Assembly (NCBI GenBank): GCA_030789695.1
Contig: CM061135.1
Coordinates: forward strand, 109,934,301-109,998,300
Direction: 5' to 3'
Source: Scilla litardierei
Lineage: Eukaryota > Streptophyta > Magnoliopsida > Asparagales > Asparagaceae
DNA: 64,000 nt
The first letter of the stretch is position 1, and every line of letters begins with the position of its first letter. Under the pieces are notes generated by a model. It was not told the origin of the DNA, did not search any database, and saw only the letters and a list, made by a program, of their open reading frames with translations. This document shows positions 33,348 through 45,112 of this stretch, piece after piece. A program made the translations under genes and the position numbers.

Positions 33348-34995
33348 AGAAAATGAAAAACACGATCAAAATTCAATGCATAAAGTTTCGATTCTTTAAA
33401 CACTTGATAAGTTCCTTGGATGCGTTGAAATGTTACTCTAGAATCGAGAAGTTCACTACGTTCCCAACTACCATCTAGAAGTAACTTTCAAAGTATCCCT
33501 CTTACTTATCTTAAGTAAAAAGAAATCAGAAATAATACCCGTATGGTATTAGCAGCGGAAAATTACTTTGAAAAACATATCTTTCAAAATAGAATAGGTG
33601 AGAGTTTGCGCAAAGAATTTTAGCGCAACAATTGCCAAGCCACGAGACCTGTTCTACACACCCATGGGTTAGATAACCATGGCCGGATCGTGGTAGGACT
33701 TGGAATTCTAAATTGCGCTATCCCGATTTAAGGACGGGACATAACCTATTTGAAAAACATCTTTGCCAAAAAAAAATTTGAAAGCACGTTGGCTAATCTC
33801 CGTAGAGTAGAACACGACGTCACAAGTACATTGGCTAATCTCCGTAGAGTAGAGCACAATGACATGGCTAATCTCGCATGAAGTAGAGCACTCTGGCTAA
33901 TCTTCAAGGAGTAGAGCCCAAAAAACTTCATTAAAACGTTAGTCCCGTATGAACTAGTCGGCACTGTGGTTAGCCCCGTATGGGCTAATCGGCACATTCG
34001 AGTTTGGCCAATGCCTTTTGTCACCCCGTATGGGTCAGTAGGCAAGTTTGCAGTCGACCCAGGCCTTCTGCAAGATTGGTCGACCAAAAACACCAAATTG
34101 GTCGACCAATTTTTTTTCGAAATGCAACTTCTCCCGGCCAGGGCCTCTGCCCTGGCCGGGGCTTGGCCAAGGGCCGGCCAGGGCCTCTGCCCTGGCCGGC
34201 CAGGGGCCCTGGCCCCCTCGGCCAGGGCAGAGGCCCTGGCCGAGGCCGGCCAAGGCCGAGGCCAGGGTGCCGGCCCTGGCCACTGCCAGGGTCGACCTGG
34301 CCCTGGCAGTGGCCAGGGCGCCGGCCCTGGCCACTGCCAGGGCCGGCCTGGCCGGCAGGCCTTGGCCAAGGCCGGCCATTGCCGGCCTGGCCTTGGCCGG
34401 CCACTGCCGGCCTGGCCATGGCCGGCCATGGCTTGGCCATGGCCGGCCATGGCCAAGGCCATTCGGCATTGACCGGCCATGGTCCCTTTGGCCATGGCCG
34501 GCCACCCCCTTTGAATGGGGTTGCCGCACACATTCCTCCCCCTTGATGGGGTGGTCGCCGGTGGTTATTGGCCGTAGCCAACCCCCTCCGCTTTGGGGAG
34601 GGGGGGTGCATGGCCTTCATAGCCCATTTGGCCATGGTGCATATGCACCAAATTTCCTCTTACCCGATGGAAATAACTACCATCATCTTCCTCGATGAAG
34701 CACCCGTTCGTCGATGAAGCACCCGTTCGTCTAGAAATTAGTTATTTCCTAATGGCCGTGTGCCAAAAAAGAAAAATAACATACTACGTGAACGGTCGGT
34801 TCTTCCCGTCACGGAGAGTTCCTACCATATCCGTAATGATAGGAGACCCTAACGTGAAAAGAACAACCGCTGCGTTCTCTCCGTCACGAAGCGTTTCTAC
34901 TATATCCGTAATAGTAGGAGACCCATTCGTGAAAAAGACAACGACTCGTTCATAGTTTCGACGGGGCGGCGGTTTGACCGGGGCGAACCCGTATG
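33348..34995 (-). other. leader of Copia-2
   Basis: 1.6 kb between the primer site and gag. It contains short repeats of GGCTAATCTCCGTAGAGTAG (33790-33920), a GC-rich GGCC block (34130-34510), and an inverted pair around TATCCGTAATGATAGGAGAC (34830-34925). Several reading frames through the GGCC block are open only because of composition. Confidence 0.7.
34130..34510. repeat. GGCCGGCC/GGCCAAGGCC low-complexity block
   Basis: Nearly every base belongs to the words CTGGCC, GGCCAGGGC, GGCCGGCC or GGCCAAGGCC, which are mostly self-complementary. The block is about 75 percent G+C or more, in AT-rich surroundings, and lies in the RNA leader of an intact element. Confidence 0.85.
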
Positions 34996-35007
34996 GCTCT
35001 GATACCA
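34996..35007 (-). promoter_or_regulatory. primer-binding site for initiator Met tRNA (Copia-2)
   Basis: The minus strand reads TGGTATCAGAGC one base after the 5' LTR. This is the standard plant initiator-methionine tRNA complement that primes minus-strand synthesis. Confidence 0.95.
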
Positions 35008-35008
35008 A

Positions 35009-35612
35009 TGTAGGATCCTGCCAAAACAGAGTTAGGATCGATAATTAAAGTGGAGACTTACGCTTGCGTATGCGGAACGGTAGTCTCGGAACTTTGCCTT
35101 CGGATTCGCCACGACGGATCGAGTCTTCTCACGAACGGAGTAAGGCTACTAATCCACAATCTAAATCTCTATTTTAGATTAAGAACTTGGAAAGAGGAAG
35201 AGAAAGGATTTCTGCAGAGCTTCGCTAGGATGAAGTTGCATGCATGAATTTCATGCAAAAGGTGTAAGAAATGTCTTACCCTTGGGTCTTATTTATAGCC
35301 CCCAAGGTAGTTATTTTAAGGTAAGTTGTTCCTTTGGAACAACTTAATTAAGGTGTACCATGATACATGGCACATTATAAGCTTAAGTTGTACCATATGC
35401 ATGGTACAACATAAGCTTAAGATATTCCCCCTTTATTAGCCATATGTCGCATGCACTTATGCATATATAATGCGACTTTCCCACTCATCCAGAGATCCTC
35501 TCCGCAAGGGAACAGATTCCCTTTGCACACGACTTCGTGTACGCGACGTTCGAGGTCCGTATTTCCTCGTACATCCCCCACAAGGGTGTACAAACGTCTT
35601 CCATATCCAACA
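35009..35612 (-). repeat. 5' LTR and promoter of Copia-2
   Basis: Same ends as the 3' LTR, 604 bp, about three substitutions. The TATA box (TATAAATAA on the minus strand) is at 35289-35297. It is followed outward by the CCTTT duplication. Confidence 0.95.
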
Positions 35613-36135
35613 CCTTTGGTGCGGAACAACAAATTCGACATCGAACAACAAATTTGGCGGCCGCACCTTCGACGAGGAACAACAAATTAGCGTTTAAAAA
35701 TTTAGCGGGCGCCTTTGGCGCGGGCGCATAACAACAAATCTCAGGGTATTTTTACGCTAATTTGTTGTTATGCTAAATTGTTTTACGCTGAATTTTTTAT
35801 TTTTTTTAATTTAATGGATCATTCTTCCCCATAATCTTTTCCAATGCACTTTTAATTTCAAAGTTTAGATTCCCAATGCATTTCTCCCCCCCAATTTAAT
35901 CTCCACAGTCTTTTCCAAGACACATCTAATTTCAAAGTTTTGGTTCCCAAGACACTTTTCTCATCAAAATTTAAGTTTTTCCACTAAAATTTTCACAAAG
36001 TCCAATCTCAACCATTGATTTAGCAAGATCAAATCTCAGCCACTCTTTATCTTTCCTAGTCAGCCCTAGAATTCAAAAAACGCTGTCAAATGTATAATAG
36101 ATGTATGTATGTATACACACACACACACACACACA

Positions 36136-36502
36136 CTAGACATTGCCCGTGCCAGGAGGGCATAGAAGCAGTCGTCGACCGAACGTAAATGCGGAGAGGA
36201 GCAGGGGCCAAAGTGAAAAAAGCGTGAGTGTGTGTGAAGCGTCGGGAGGCAAAAAGAGGAAAACATGGACTAAAACACAAAAAGTATATAAAGAACCCTA
36301 CCCAACCATGGGGCCCCACCCAAATGAGGTGGCATGCCCATGGCTCAAAATGCGAAGTTTCCCCCAAATACAATTCAAACTCTTACCTCTAAAAACTTCC
36401 ATTATCCTAGTCAGCGTTCCAGTCAGCAATCTAAAATATGACGGGGACAAAGCTGCCATATAGGACAAAAATTCGAAAAAAAGTCCTCAATTGTATAATA
36501 GA
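36136..36502 (-). mobile_element. Helitron-2, non-autonomous, 367 bp
   Basis: On the minus strand it starts A|TCTATTATACAATTGAGG (36502) and ends CTAG|T (36136-36139). Its 5' end matches that of Helitron-1 (TCTATTATACA). The 3' hairpin is poor (TGCCC...GGGCA with a long loop). It lies 34 bp from Helitron-1, separated by a (CA)n/(TATG)n tract. No coding sequence. Confidence 0.65.
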
Positions 36503-36521
36503 TAGATAGATATATATAGAA

Positions 36522-36670
36522 TAATGGGTATCATACGCCATATGAGAGGGTGTATCAAATGCTCTCTCACATAAAAGGGGCAAGTACAAGCTCATATGGG
36601 CTTGTACTTGACCCCATTTATGTGAGAGGGCATATGAGACACCATCTCATATTGCGTATGATACCCATTA
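36522..36670. mobile_element. palindromic MITE, 149 bp
   Basis: Almost the whole element folds on itself. Ends are TAATGGGTATCATACGC and the complement, and the centre is AAGTACAAGCTCATATGGGC followed by TTGTACTT. It lies in TA-rich sequence and has no coding capacity. Confidence 0.85.
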
Positions 36671-36992
36671 ATCCCATATATAAATATACTAGTCATACCC
36701 CGTGCCCGCGGGCACGGTTCAATTAAGATTTTCCCCGGCAAAATCTTTGTTCCCCAAAAAATTATTTCCACGGTCAAAATTGTGCGGAACAACAAATTAG
36801 CGTAAAAATATTTAGCGACACGGACGCATTCGGCGTGGAACAACGAAATCGGCGCATGCACCTTCAGCGTGGAACAACAAATTCGGCACGGAACAACAAA
36901 TTCGGCGCGGACGCTTTCGATGCAGAACAACAAATTAGTTAAAAAATTAGCGGGCGCCTTCGGCGCGGTTTATTTACGATTCCCCCTCAAAA

Positions 36993-39900
36993 TCTTAGAT
37001 CACCCATAATTTAGCTCATCCCAAGAAATTTCAATCATTTTGAAATTATTCACCTGTGATCAATATTGATCGAGTCGCATCATCTAGTCCGTCCTGATCA
37101 AGAGATCGCTCATCGTCTTCTCTACACGAACCACCATCCATGTAACCAGCAGAACATACACCTCATGTCAAGTTTTAACTATAGACATGCATATTGTAAC
37201 CCCCAAAACTACATCAAATCAAAAAAAAATTTCTCTAGGTGTCAACATTAAGACAATATATTTCATCATAATTCCTTAAAATTCACTTCAAGCAATTCAA
37301 ATACCACGTCGTCATCTACTCTCAAATTACAACGTCAAGAATTTGACATCAACGATTGGTATTTCACATTTAAAAACAATAAAATCCTTGCTCTATAAAC
37401 CAAAATGAATGTATTGCATAATCTATTGCTGGGTGTTGCAAGAATGTATTGCGCGGTTCATTTACAAAACAATACTAAACTCCATTCCAAGAATGTATTG
37501 CTGGGTGTTGCATACCTATGTGGTGAAGGCATGCTAGTATCATATTGTCATACATTCATTCAGAGTATCGCATTGCTAATCATCTTTCTTTCACATTATG
37601 AATCTGTTAATTTAAGGAACAATTTTTTCACAACAATATGTTAATATAAACTTATGATAAACTTTGAATATGATTGATATAGAGAACCTATGATTCCAAG
37701 GATGTTAACAGACATTTGAAAAACTAAAAAGTTGTTCATTGAGAATACTATTTCATTACATGTCCTTATTGGAAAATGAAATGCATGCACAGAAGAATAT
37801 ATGATACTTATTACAATCATTACCTCATTATATTAGCAAATGAACAAATAAAAAAACCAATACTATCTGTATCTCATTATATTAGCAAATGAACTGCATG
37901 CACAGAAAAAAAAGCCTTTCCGACATTGTTGTTGCTAGTGAGGAGCACATCCTTGTATGGTGCGATGATAATGGGTGTGCCTTAGGCTTCTTTGCTGACG
38001 GCTGCCACCTGTTGTCCTCAAGGATTAAAGGAACATTTCCCTCTCTTTCTATAATCGGCCTTTCCAGTGCCACTCCTTGGAGCTTCTCCAACCGGCTCCA
38101 TCCATTTGCTACACTTTGAACACCTTTACTGCATTCAGCAAACCAAAAATAGCATGCTCTTGGTTACACACAACCATAATGATAGGGGAGTTAAATATAG
38201 CAAAAATGATAGGTGACTAAAATGAGTAAACAAAAACATCACAATTTACTCTATTTCAAAATTTCATTCTTCAAAAATAGCGATATAAAGTCTATAAATC
38301 CAAATGGCTAACTTCAGTGATAATTGACAAAATAAATATTAAATAAATGATACCATGTGCTAATTCAAAATCTCAACCTCAACTGAAGCGTATAAACTAT
38401 GAAAAGCTTTGAGAGAATTTCTAGCTAAAGAACGATATACACTTCAATCAGCTAAACAAACCGTAGAGCAAAAAACAGTTTTTTCCTTCAAAAACAGTGT
38501 ATATGCACATTATACACACAATGTATTGCTTTCTAAATCCTACTCAATTTGTGAAACCAACATGAATTATAAAACTCATATGCATACAAACATGAATTAT
38601 AAAAGTCATGCATACATACAGAAAAGAATTTCTCCGCAAGTGAATGTCAAGCATATAATTAGCATACTGACAACTACTCTGCAAATTAACAAATTTTTTG
38701 ATCCAATTGTCTTGCATTAGTAGCAATTAGATGATCAATTTCCTAACATTTTTGTTTGTTCTTTGAGTAACTACATCAAATATCCAACCTGAAACTTCCT
38801 CTAATGCAGTTTCCGTTACAGATAAAGTTTATGTTGTCAAAATTTTGGCACGCATTCGTATTCATACAATAACCAAGCTTTTTGATGTTTGTGTGAAGAT
38901 GATCACATGACTTAAAGAAATGAAGCTGCTTCTGTAAAGATTGCATAATTGTTTCAAATTTCAAGTGTTCTAGGAAAAAAGGAGACTCAACAGATCTCAT
39001 ATTGAATGCATCCTTTAGTGTTTGATAATAAAATTTATGATGATAGTCTCTCATTACTACCTGGTGCTTCATATCCCATGGCTTCTTCCCAAATGCTGTT
39101 TTTACTTCTCCACCATCTTTGGCAAGCTAAGAAAAAGTAAGCAAAAACGGAATCAAAACATGGTTCTAAGATCAACTAAAAATCAAAAGAGGATCGCGTT
39201 GTGTATTAGGGCTGGAGAACTCGATGTTCTTATTAAGGCTGTGAGGGAAAAACTGTCACATACATGCTGATGCTAAACCACATAAAGGATAAAATCAGAG
39301 CCACCCCAAAATTACACTATCCTCAATGTAAGACAAAAGGTCTTCTTCAATTAAGAAAAACTAAACCATAGTGAACTTGGCGTGTTCTTCATAGAAAATA
39401 GTCAGTAAAAGTTAATTACTTTCTTTCTACTGTTGAGGACAATCAAACAACTTAAAACATGATGGTTCCAGCTGAAGGTTACTTAAAAGGTTTGAGAACT
39501 TAAATATATGAGAAAATGTGATATTCTACTGAAAATATATAAGAACATGCACATAAACATGATATTCTAATGAAAATGTGCATGTTAATGTGAATGTTAA
39601 CTAATGAATGAGAACCCAAACTGATATGCTCTAATGTATCAGGGCTTCTGATATTTTCAGTTTGAGTCTTTATTGGGCTCATTTGATAATACATATATTT
39701 GAGCACATTTGAGTTCTCTTTTGAGTTAACAGGTATTAATTCACTTTTGAGTTCTCAACATCGAGCACATTTAGTTAATAGGCAATAATTCAAAAGAATT
39801 AATGTGCTCAAAAAAGGTAATTCAACATTTTCATTTTTTTCTAGGGCTTTTGACATTTTCAATTTGATAGTTTTTTATAAACAAATGTGTTTTAGTTAAA

Positions 39901-41450
39901 ATGGCTTTTGATGTTTAACAACATGATGGTTCAAAATGATTTCTTTATAGGTTTGCAACTGTTTGAGAAATTTACTGTTAGGTCAAAAAGATTTCTTTAT
40001 AGGTTTGTAACAGGATGCATATCTATACATTATAAAGAAATATCAAAAAGAATTCACAGCTACAGGAATACATTAAAGAAGATGAGAACTTAATCTTGAA
40101 AAAAAGCCTGCAGATGAGAACATCAAGTTGAATGTTTTAAATTTTTTTGTTAACTAATAGCTTTGCCTGGAAATTAGTTAACGAAACTTGCAGATGATAT
40201 GAATACCCTGATAGTTAACCCAACACCAGAAATCATAGTAACAAAACTAAATAAATAATCTTCATATCATAAATAATCTTCATATCACACACGTCTAATT
40301 TAAGCATTCACATCACCGATGCTTTAATTCTGATGTTATAACTTATATTTAAACTTCCAATTAAACTTCCAATAAAGCATACACACACCGATGTATGCTA
40401 TGAGGGTGTGAGGCAATTAGACTAAAGTCTGAGTGTTCGAAGTGCAGGTGTGTTCAAAGTGCAGGACAATTTCAATACTGGATTCAAGCTCTAAAATAAA
40501 GTGTAATGTGAGGTTGTAAGGAAAATAAAGTGTAATGTGAGGCTGCAGGTGTGTAATTTGGACATGTAAGTTGCCATTAACACTGTAAGTTCAACCCTGC
40601 AATACCCTGAATATTAAGCAAAATTTTAATGTTTCTAATATTTCAAAAAGAACTTACATGTGATTAGAGGTCCCAAAATACTGGATTCAAGCTCAAATGT
40701 TTCAAAAAGAACTTACATGCAAATTTTCTACTTGCTCAAATCTAATGTTTCAATACTGGATTCAAGCTCTGAAATAAAGTGTAATGTGAGGTTGAACTTA
40801 CAATGCAGGGTATTACATGGATGAACTTACAGTTTTTCTAATGTTTCAAAAAATTTAATGCTTCTAATGTTTCTAACGTGAGCAAAACTTACAAGTGTTA
40901 ATGGCAAGTTGACCTTACAGTTTTTATTAAAACTTGCAATACCCTGTAATAAACATTAAAAACATAAATATCCCCATCTTGAGAGGCACTCACAATCTGC
41001 ATTTAGGAACATGTATAACACAACTTGATATAATCTTGTCAATCAAAACCTAAACAGCTCAACTAAAAAAAGAAACCAAAAGATTTTAATTTCATTATTC
41101 TATTGTCTCTGCATTCAAGTGTCTTTCCTATATTTGACCTGAAAAGGAAATTAAGCATCAGGTCCATTGAACAGAAGATCAAACATGGGCATGATTTTGA
41201 CATAAAAATTCATTGAATTGGTGATGCACCTAGGATAAATTACCCTAGAAACATTGAATTGGTGATGCACCTAGGATAAATTACACATTTTGAGAGGCAC
41301 TCACAATCTGCATCTTTTCAATCAAAACATAAACAGCTAAACTAAAAAAAGAATCCCAAAAAAATTCAATTTATAGGGATGTTATCAAGATGGATCAATA
41401 CTCCATTGAGAAATGGAGTAAAAAATTCAAAATGACAACATATTAAAGCT
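36993..41450 (-). other. Helitron-3 interior, possible captured fragments
   Basis: Mostly AT-rich. Two stretches look more gene-like on the minus strand: 37880-38120 (with DNRWQPSAKKPKAHP) and 38776-39110 (with FGKKPWDMKHQVVMRDYHH). I do not recognise either. Short duplications are common, for example ATTGGTGATGCACCTAGGAT twice at 41218-41280 and GAGAGGCACTCACAATCTGC at 40980 and 41291. Confidence 0.35.
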
Positions 41451-41453
41451 GGA

Positions 41454-41707
41454 TCAACACTCCATTGAAATAAATTTACTTTTTGCGGAACCAGAACCGT
41501 GGATTCTGAAAGCAATACTCCATTGAAATAAATTAAATGAAACAAAATAAATTATGGAGAAGAGCTCACCGATGTACTCCAGCACATGAGGGTGATGAGG
41601 AAGATGAGGGTGAGGAGTCGAGCCAGCAGATGAGGGGGATGTGGATGATCTGTGCAAGCTCTTCTTATCCAATAACACATGATAACATCCCTGTTTTATA
41701 ATATAGA
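41454..41707 (-). other. Helitron 5' terminal region with first-exon-like stretch
   Basis: From the 5' TC end a short frame (MLLDKKSLHRSSTSPSSAGS, Pro/His/Ser-rich) runs to CATCG|GTGAGCTC, a good splice donor near 41571. The 5' region ending at 57884 has the same design with donors TCG|GTGAGCTC near 57280. This looks like a conserved untranslated or short first exon. Confidence 0.45.
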
Positions 41708-42532
41708 TGGGTTGATGTATCTGTGAATATTTGGAACCAAAAAATTACAAATTGAATAAAATTCACAGTCTCCTTGTAAACCTGCAAATGAAGAAACCCA
41801 AGGGCTCGGGGGACCTCGCATGGAAAAACCCAACAACTCAAATAAAATTCACAAAGTCTCCTTGTAAACCTGCAAATGAACCAACAAAACCAACAAAAAA
41901 TACGGACACTAAAATCCACAAAAATTAGATCGGCATAACTTCCCAAATGAAACAAAGAAGGAAATAAAAATCCAAAAGACCGCACAAACTTTGTGGATGG
42001 ATATTATGAAGGGAGGTTTCCCCCAATCATAGTTTCAACCAAAATAGTACTTAAGGCAACATATTTTTACATCGACTTATAATAATATCACACAACCTAA
42101 ACTATATGCCAAAAGAAAAAACCCTTAACTATGAACAAATATACACAAAAATACATTTTGGATTGAACAACCATGCAATCCAATTTCAAAAACACCATCG
42201 CGCACACAGGCATTTAAATCCAACAAAATTTACATCTGAAGCTAGGGCCTTGTGTCCGGAAAATAAAAAATAAAATCATAGCTTAGAATAGAAAAATTAG
42301 AAACGAAGAAATATCTAATTACTTTGTACAACTCACTTTTATTACCTTCATCATGTTTAAGCAGAAAACCTTTTCATCATCACATTATAAAAAGATGATG
42401 TGTCAAGCTCAATCCAAAGTGGAGAGTTAATGGGATGAGAAATAACCTAGATAAATTAAGAACATAAAATTCTTAGAAAAATTAATATATATTTGATAAT
42501 ATGGAAAATTTTAAATTTATACATTTATTTAC

Positions 42533-43164
42533 CTTTTTTCGTTGGAGTGGTGGAGGTCGTGCTTTCTGGAACCAAGCAAGCTCGGCAAGAACCATCTTCC
42601 ACTTCTACAACAAAAAAGGTATTTGGATGGTCAATGAAGAGGATATTTTGAAAAACAAAATCTAAGATTTTATATTACCTCGGAAAAGAAGATTGCTTTG
42701 TCTTCAATGTGACTCGTCGCCGTTGCTTGTAAAGTTCTTTTAGCAATTTGCTGAAAATAATAATAATAATAATAAACAGTCACTAATTTTTAATTTCAAA
42801 ATGGGAATGTTTGTAACGGTATGCATACCTTATCAAAACAAAATCCGATATAACCCCGTAGCCTGACATTTATGTGATTGTTTTGAAGTAACAGAACCTG
42901 TGAGAAGAAAAATGTTAATGCAAACATAGTATATTAAAAATATAATGTAGAATTATGATAAGAAACTTACAGTTTTTGCCAAATCTGCATCATCATATAT
43001 ATATATATATATATAAATACAAACCAATATTTTATCAAACAATGCATACCGAAAACTATTAAGTCATGCAATGAAATGTAGTAAAGGAAAAAATTTCTTA
43101 CCCTGCCATATATGGTAATGTGGGTCCACATTTTAAAGCTTGGTAACGTATGATAATGCTGTAC
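42533..43164 (-). pseudogene. spliced gene piece of unknown identity behind the helicase
   Basis: Four minus-strand blocks have consensus acceptor and donor sites, all in phase 0 and all multiples of three: 43102-43164 (63 bp), 42829-42897 (69), 42679-42750 (72) and 42533-42604 (72). They are bounded by CAG|, CACAG|, TTCAG| and GTAG| acceptors and by GTAAGA, GTATGC, GTAATA and GTAAAT donors. Joined, they read without stops; examples are FKMWTHITIYGR, NVRLRGYIGFCFDK, SHIEDKAIFFSE and KWKMVLAELAWFQKARPPP. A 14-bp candidate exon at 42971-42984 would break the frame. I do not recognise the protein. It could be a captured host gene fragment or an extra Helitron gene. Confidence 0.5.
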
Positions 43165-43284
43165 CTGCATGTTAAACAACAATCGATAATAATTTTTTAA
43201 AAGATCATTTAAACAAATAATATAAATAAAACAATGTAAAAAAAGTTAAAAAACTTACATACAATTTTTATCATACATTGGAAA

Positions 43285-45112
43285 TCATAGCAGAACTTCT
43301 GGGTAAACGATGTTTACTGTGTTATTTATGTTGGGCTGAAGAAGGACGCATACACGATCAAAAGATGTGCACCTTGAAAGTGCAACATAAAGATGTCCAT
43401 GACTGAAAACTGGGGTCCGCAAATCAACTCCAACGAATTTTACAGATTGTCCTTGGGCTTTACTAATCGTCATAGCATATGTCACACGGACAGGAAACTG
43501 CCTTCTTGTCATATGAAAAGGTAATTCTGTAGCCGATGGTGACAAAGATATACTTGGAATAAACACAAAACAACCGGCTTTATCCCCATTTAAAATTTGA
43601 GCTTCAATGACACGTGATGCACATCTGACAACCATCAATCGAGTGCCATTGCAGAGCCCGTCTTTTGGTGCAATATTTCGTAATAAAATAATAGGACAAC
43701 CAACCTTAAGCTCAAGTGTAAATTGTGGCAACCCAGGAGGATCCAAAGAGTTTATGTACTCAGTTGGATATCTATTCATAATGGTTGGATCGGTTTCATC
43801 ATTTTCAGAAAAACTGTCTGCAGCTTGATACGTAATCTTCTGTCCCGGAAAAATGTTTAATGCAGCAGCATTTATAAAAGTAACATCATCATTCCGTGAA
43901 GAAAGAATTATTCGTTCAGTAAGGTATGCCGAAGTCACGGCACCCTCAATATCAAGCTGCGGATAAATTCGAAGTATTAACTCGTTTAAATCCTTGCACC
44001 TGAATATGTTAGAAGGAAGTTCTACCACTTCTGTAGGATTTGTCCCAACCTAATACATATAGATATAATTTTAGTGAAGGAATGACTAAGATAAAAATAG
44101 TAAGTAAAATTAAATTAGGCATAAAATAAAATACCTCCAAAATAAATTTTGCAAAATTTGCATTCTCAACAGATGAGTTATTTAACCGCATATTTTGATC
44201 CAAGATCAAAACTTGTACAGAGCACCATAATACAGATCGTCTAAATGAGGCACCAACAATTTCTTCTCGAACCCCCTTTGGTATGACGGGCATGATTTGT
44301 CGGAAATCCCCACCAAGAACAACAGTAATACTACCAAATGCTCTGGGGTTATCACACATATCTTGTAGCGATCGATCCACTGCCTCAACACAGTGCCGAT
44401 GTTGCATAGGTACTTCATCCCATATTATAAGTTTTACTTTTCGGAATAATTGAGCTTGCATGGATTGCTTGCTAAAATTACAAATTGAAGTATCATGCAC
44501 ATCTAACGGGATACGAAATGTGGAATATGCAGTCCGACCTCCGCTAAGTAGCAATGATGCAATACTGGAAGACGCGACGGTGATAACTATATTTCCAAGA
44601 CTACACAACATTGTTGCTATTGCATTGTACAAAAAAGTCTTTCCAGTTCCAGCACCACCGCTCAAGAAGAATGTAGTACCTTTATTTTCAAATACTGATG
44701 AAGTAATTGCTGAATAAGCATTGCGTTGTGCATCATTGATGCAATCAATGTCTTTTTGTGCATCCAATTGTTTCGCTTTATTTATAAGTTCCTGATGTTC
44801 ATGCAACAATCTATTGCCAACAATTTCATTCCAATCTCCAGCAGGAAGTGGCATTGGTGGAAAGTCGGATAGACACTTACCGTACTCCTCAAGCAATTCA
44901 TTGATAAGGAATAATCCATAATCTTCAAGTTGGCCTTGAGTTGGGGTAGAAATTGCAAATAAAGTATGCAATTTATGTGGAAGATCATCGCAAATGTGCA
45001 TTGAAAATTCATTCCATAATGCAAGGGGGTCGATCGGCACATAATACAAAACAGTCTTCGTAATTGATATCCTGTTTTCATAATTGAAGCCTCGGAAAGA
45101 CATTGTATCCAC
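43285..45112 (-). pseudogene. Helitron Pif1-type helicase domain
   Basis: Minus-strand coding contains Walker [15 protein letters not shown], the Walker B region [30 protein letters not shown], and the C-terminal helicase motifs [36 protein letters not shown] and [10 protein letters not shown]. An 85-bp intron at 44050-44134 (GAG|GTATTT ... ATTAG|GTTGGG) splits it in phase 0. It would unwind donor DNA during rolling-circle transposition. It joins the Rep part upstream, but a frameshift near 45050 (between QLRRLF and [12 protein letters not shown]) separates the frames. The stop after YPEVLL at 43285 matches the usual C-terminus. Confidence 0.88.

Larger units (their letters stand above)
27623..35612 (-). 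mobile_element. intact Ty1/copia retrotransposon (Copia-2)
   Basis: A complete 7990-bp element: two 604-bp LTRs, target duplication CCTTT (27618-27622 and 35613-35617), initiator-Met tRNA primer site, a 1.6-kb leader, an uninterrupted gag-pol frame of 1363 codons, a 1-kb tail and a polypurine tract. The two LTRs differ at about three positions, so insertion was recent. It sits inside Helitron-1. All catalytic motifs are present, so it may be able to move. Confidence 0.96.
27432..36101 (-). mobile_element. Helitron-1, non-autonomous, split by Copia-2
   Basis: Read on the minus strand it starts A|TCTATTATACATTTGAC (36101) and ends with a GC-rich hairpin, 10 bases, then CTAG|T (27432-27435). 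These are classic Helitron termini with insertion between A and T. Without the copia insertion it is about 675 bp. Near its 3' end are several copies of GGAACAACAAATT-type words shared with the Helitrons at 36689 and 59438. It has no coding capacity and would rely on a Rep-helicase such as that at 43285-47662. Confidence 0.8.
36689..41707 (-). mobile_element. Helitron-3 (or 3' part of a larger Helitron)
   Basis: The 3' end has CTAG at 36689-36692, a 10-base gap, then a perfect hairpin GTGCCCGCGGGCAC. The 5' end (41707) reads A|TCTATATTATAAAACAGGGA on the minus strand and is shared with 57884. The subterminal zone 36780-36970 has GGAACAACAAATT words. The interior has no Rep or helicase motif. 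If both ends belong together it is a 5-kb non-autonomous copy; alternatively 36689 is the 3' end of the 21-kb structure ending at 57884 and 41707 is an internal duplicated end. Confidence 0.65.

Noticed and set aside
34004..34698. Several overlapping open frames on both strands in the GGCC block
   Set aside because: They are open only because the GGCC words contain no stop codons; translations are Pro/Ala/Gly/Trp repeats with no family resemblance.
37880..38120. Possible captured fragment resembling a known nuclear protein (a CDC73-like reading in one frame)
   Set aside because: The resemblance covers a few scattered residues and needs a frame with stops; not enough to name.
41708..43285. 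3' end of the Rep-helicase Helitron in this interval
   Set aside because: No CTAG-T with a hairpin about 10 bases inside was seen on the minus strand.
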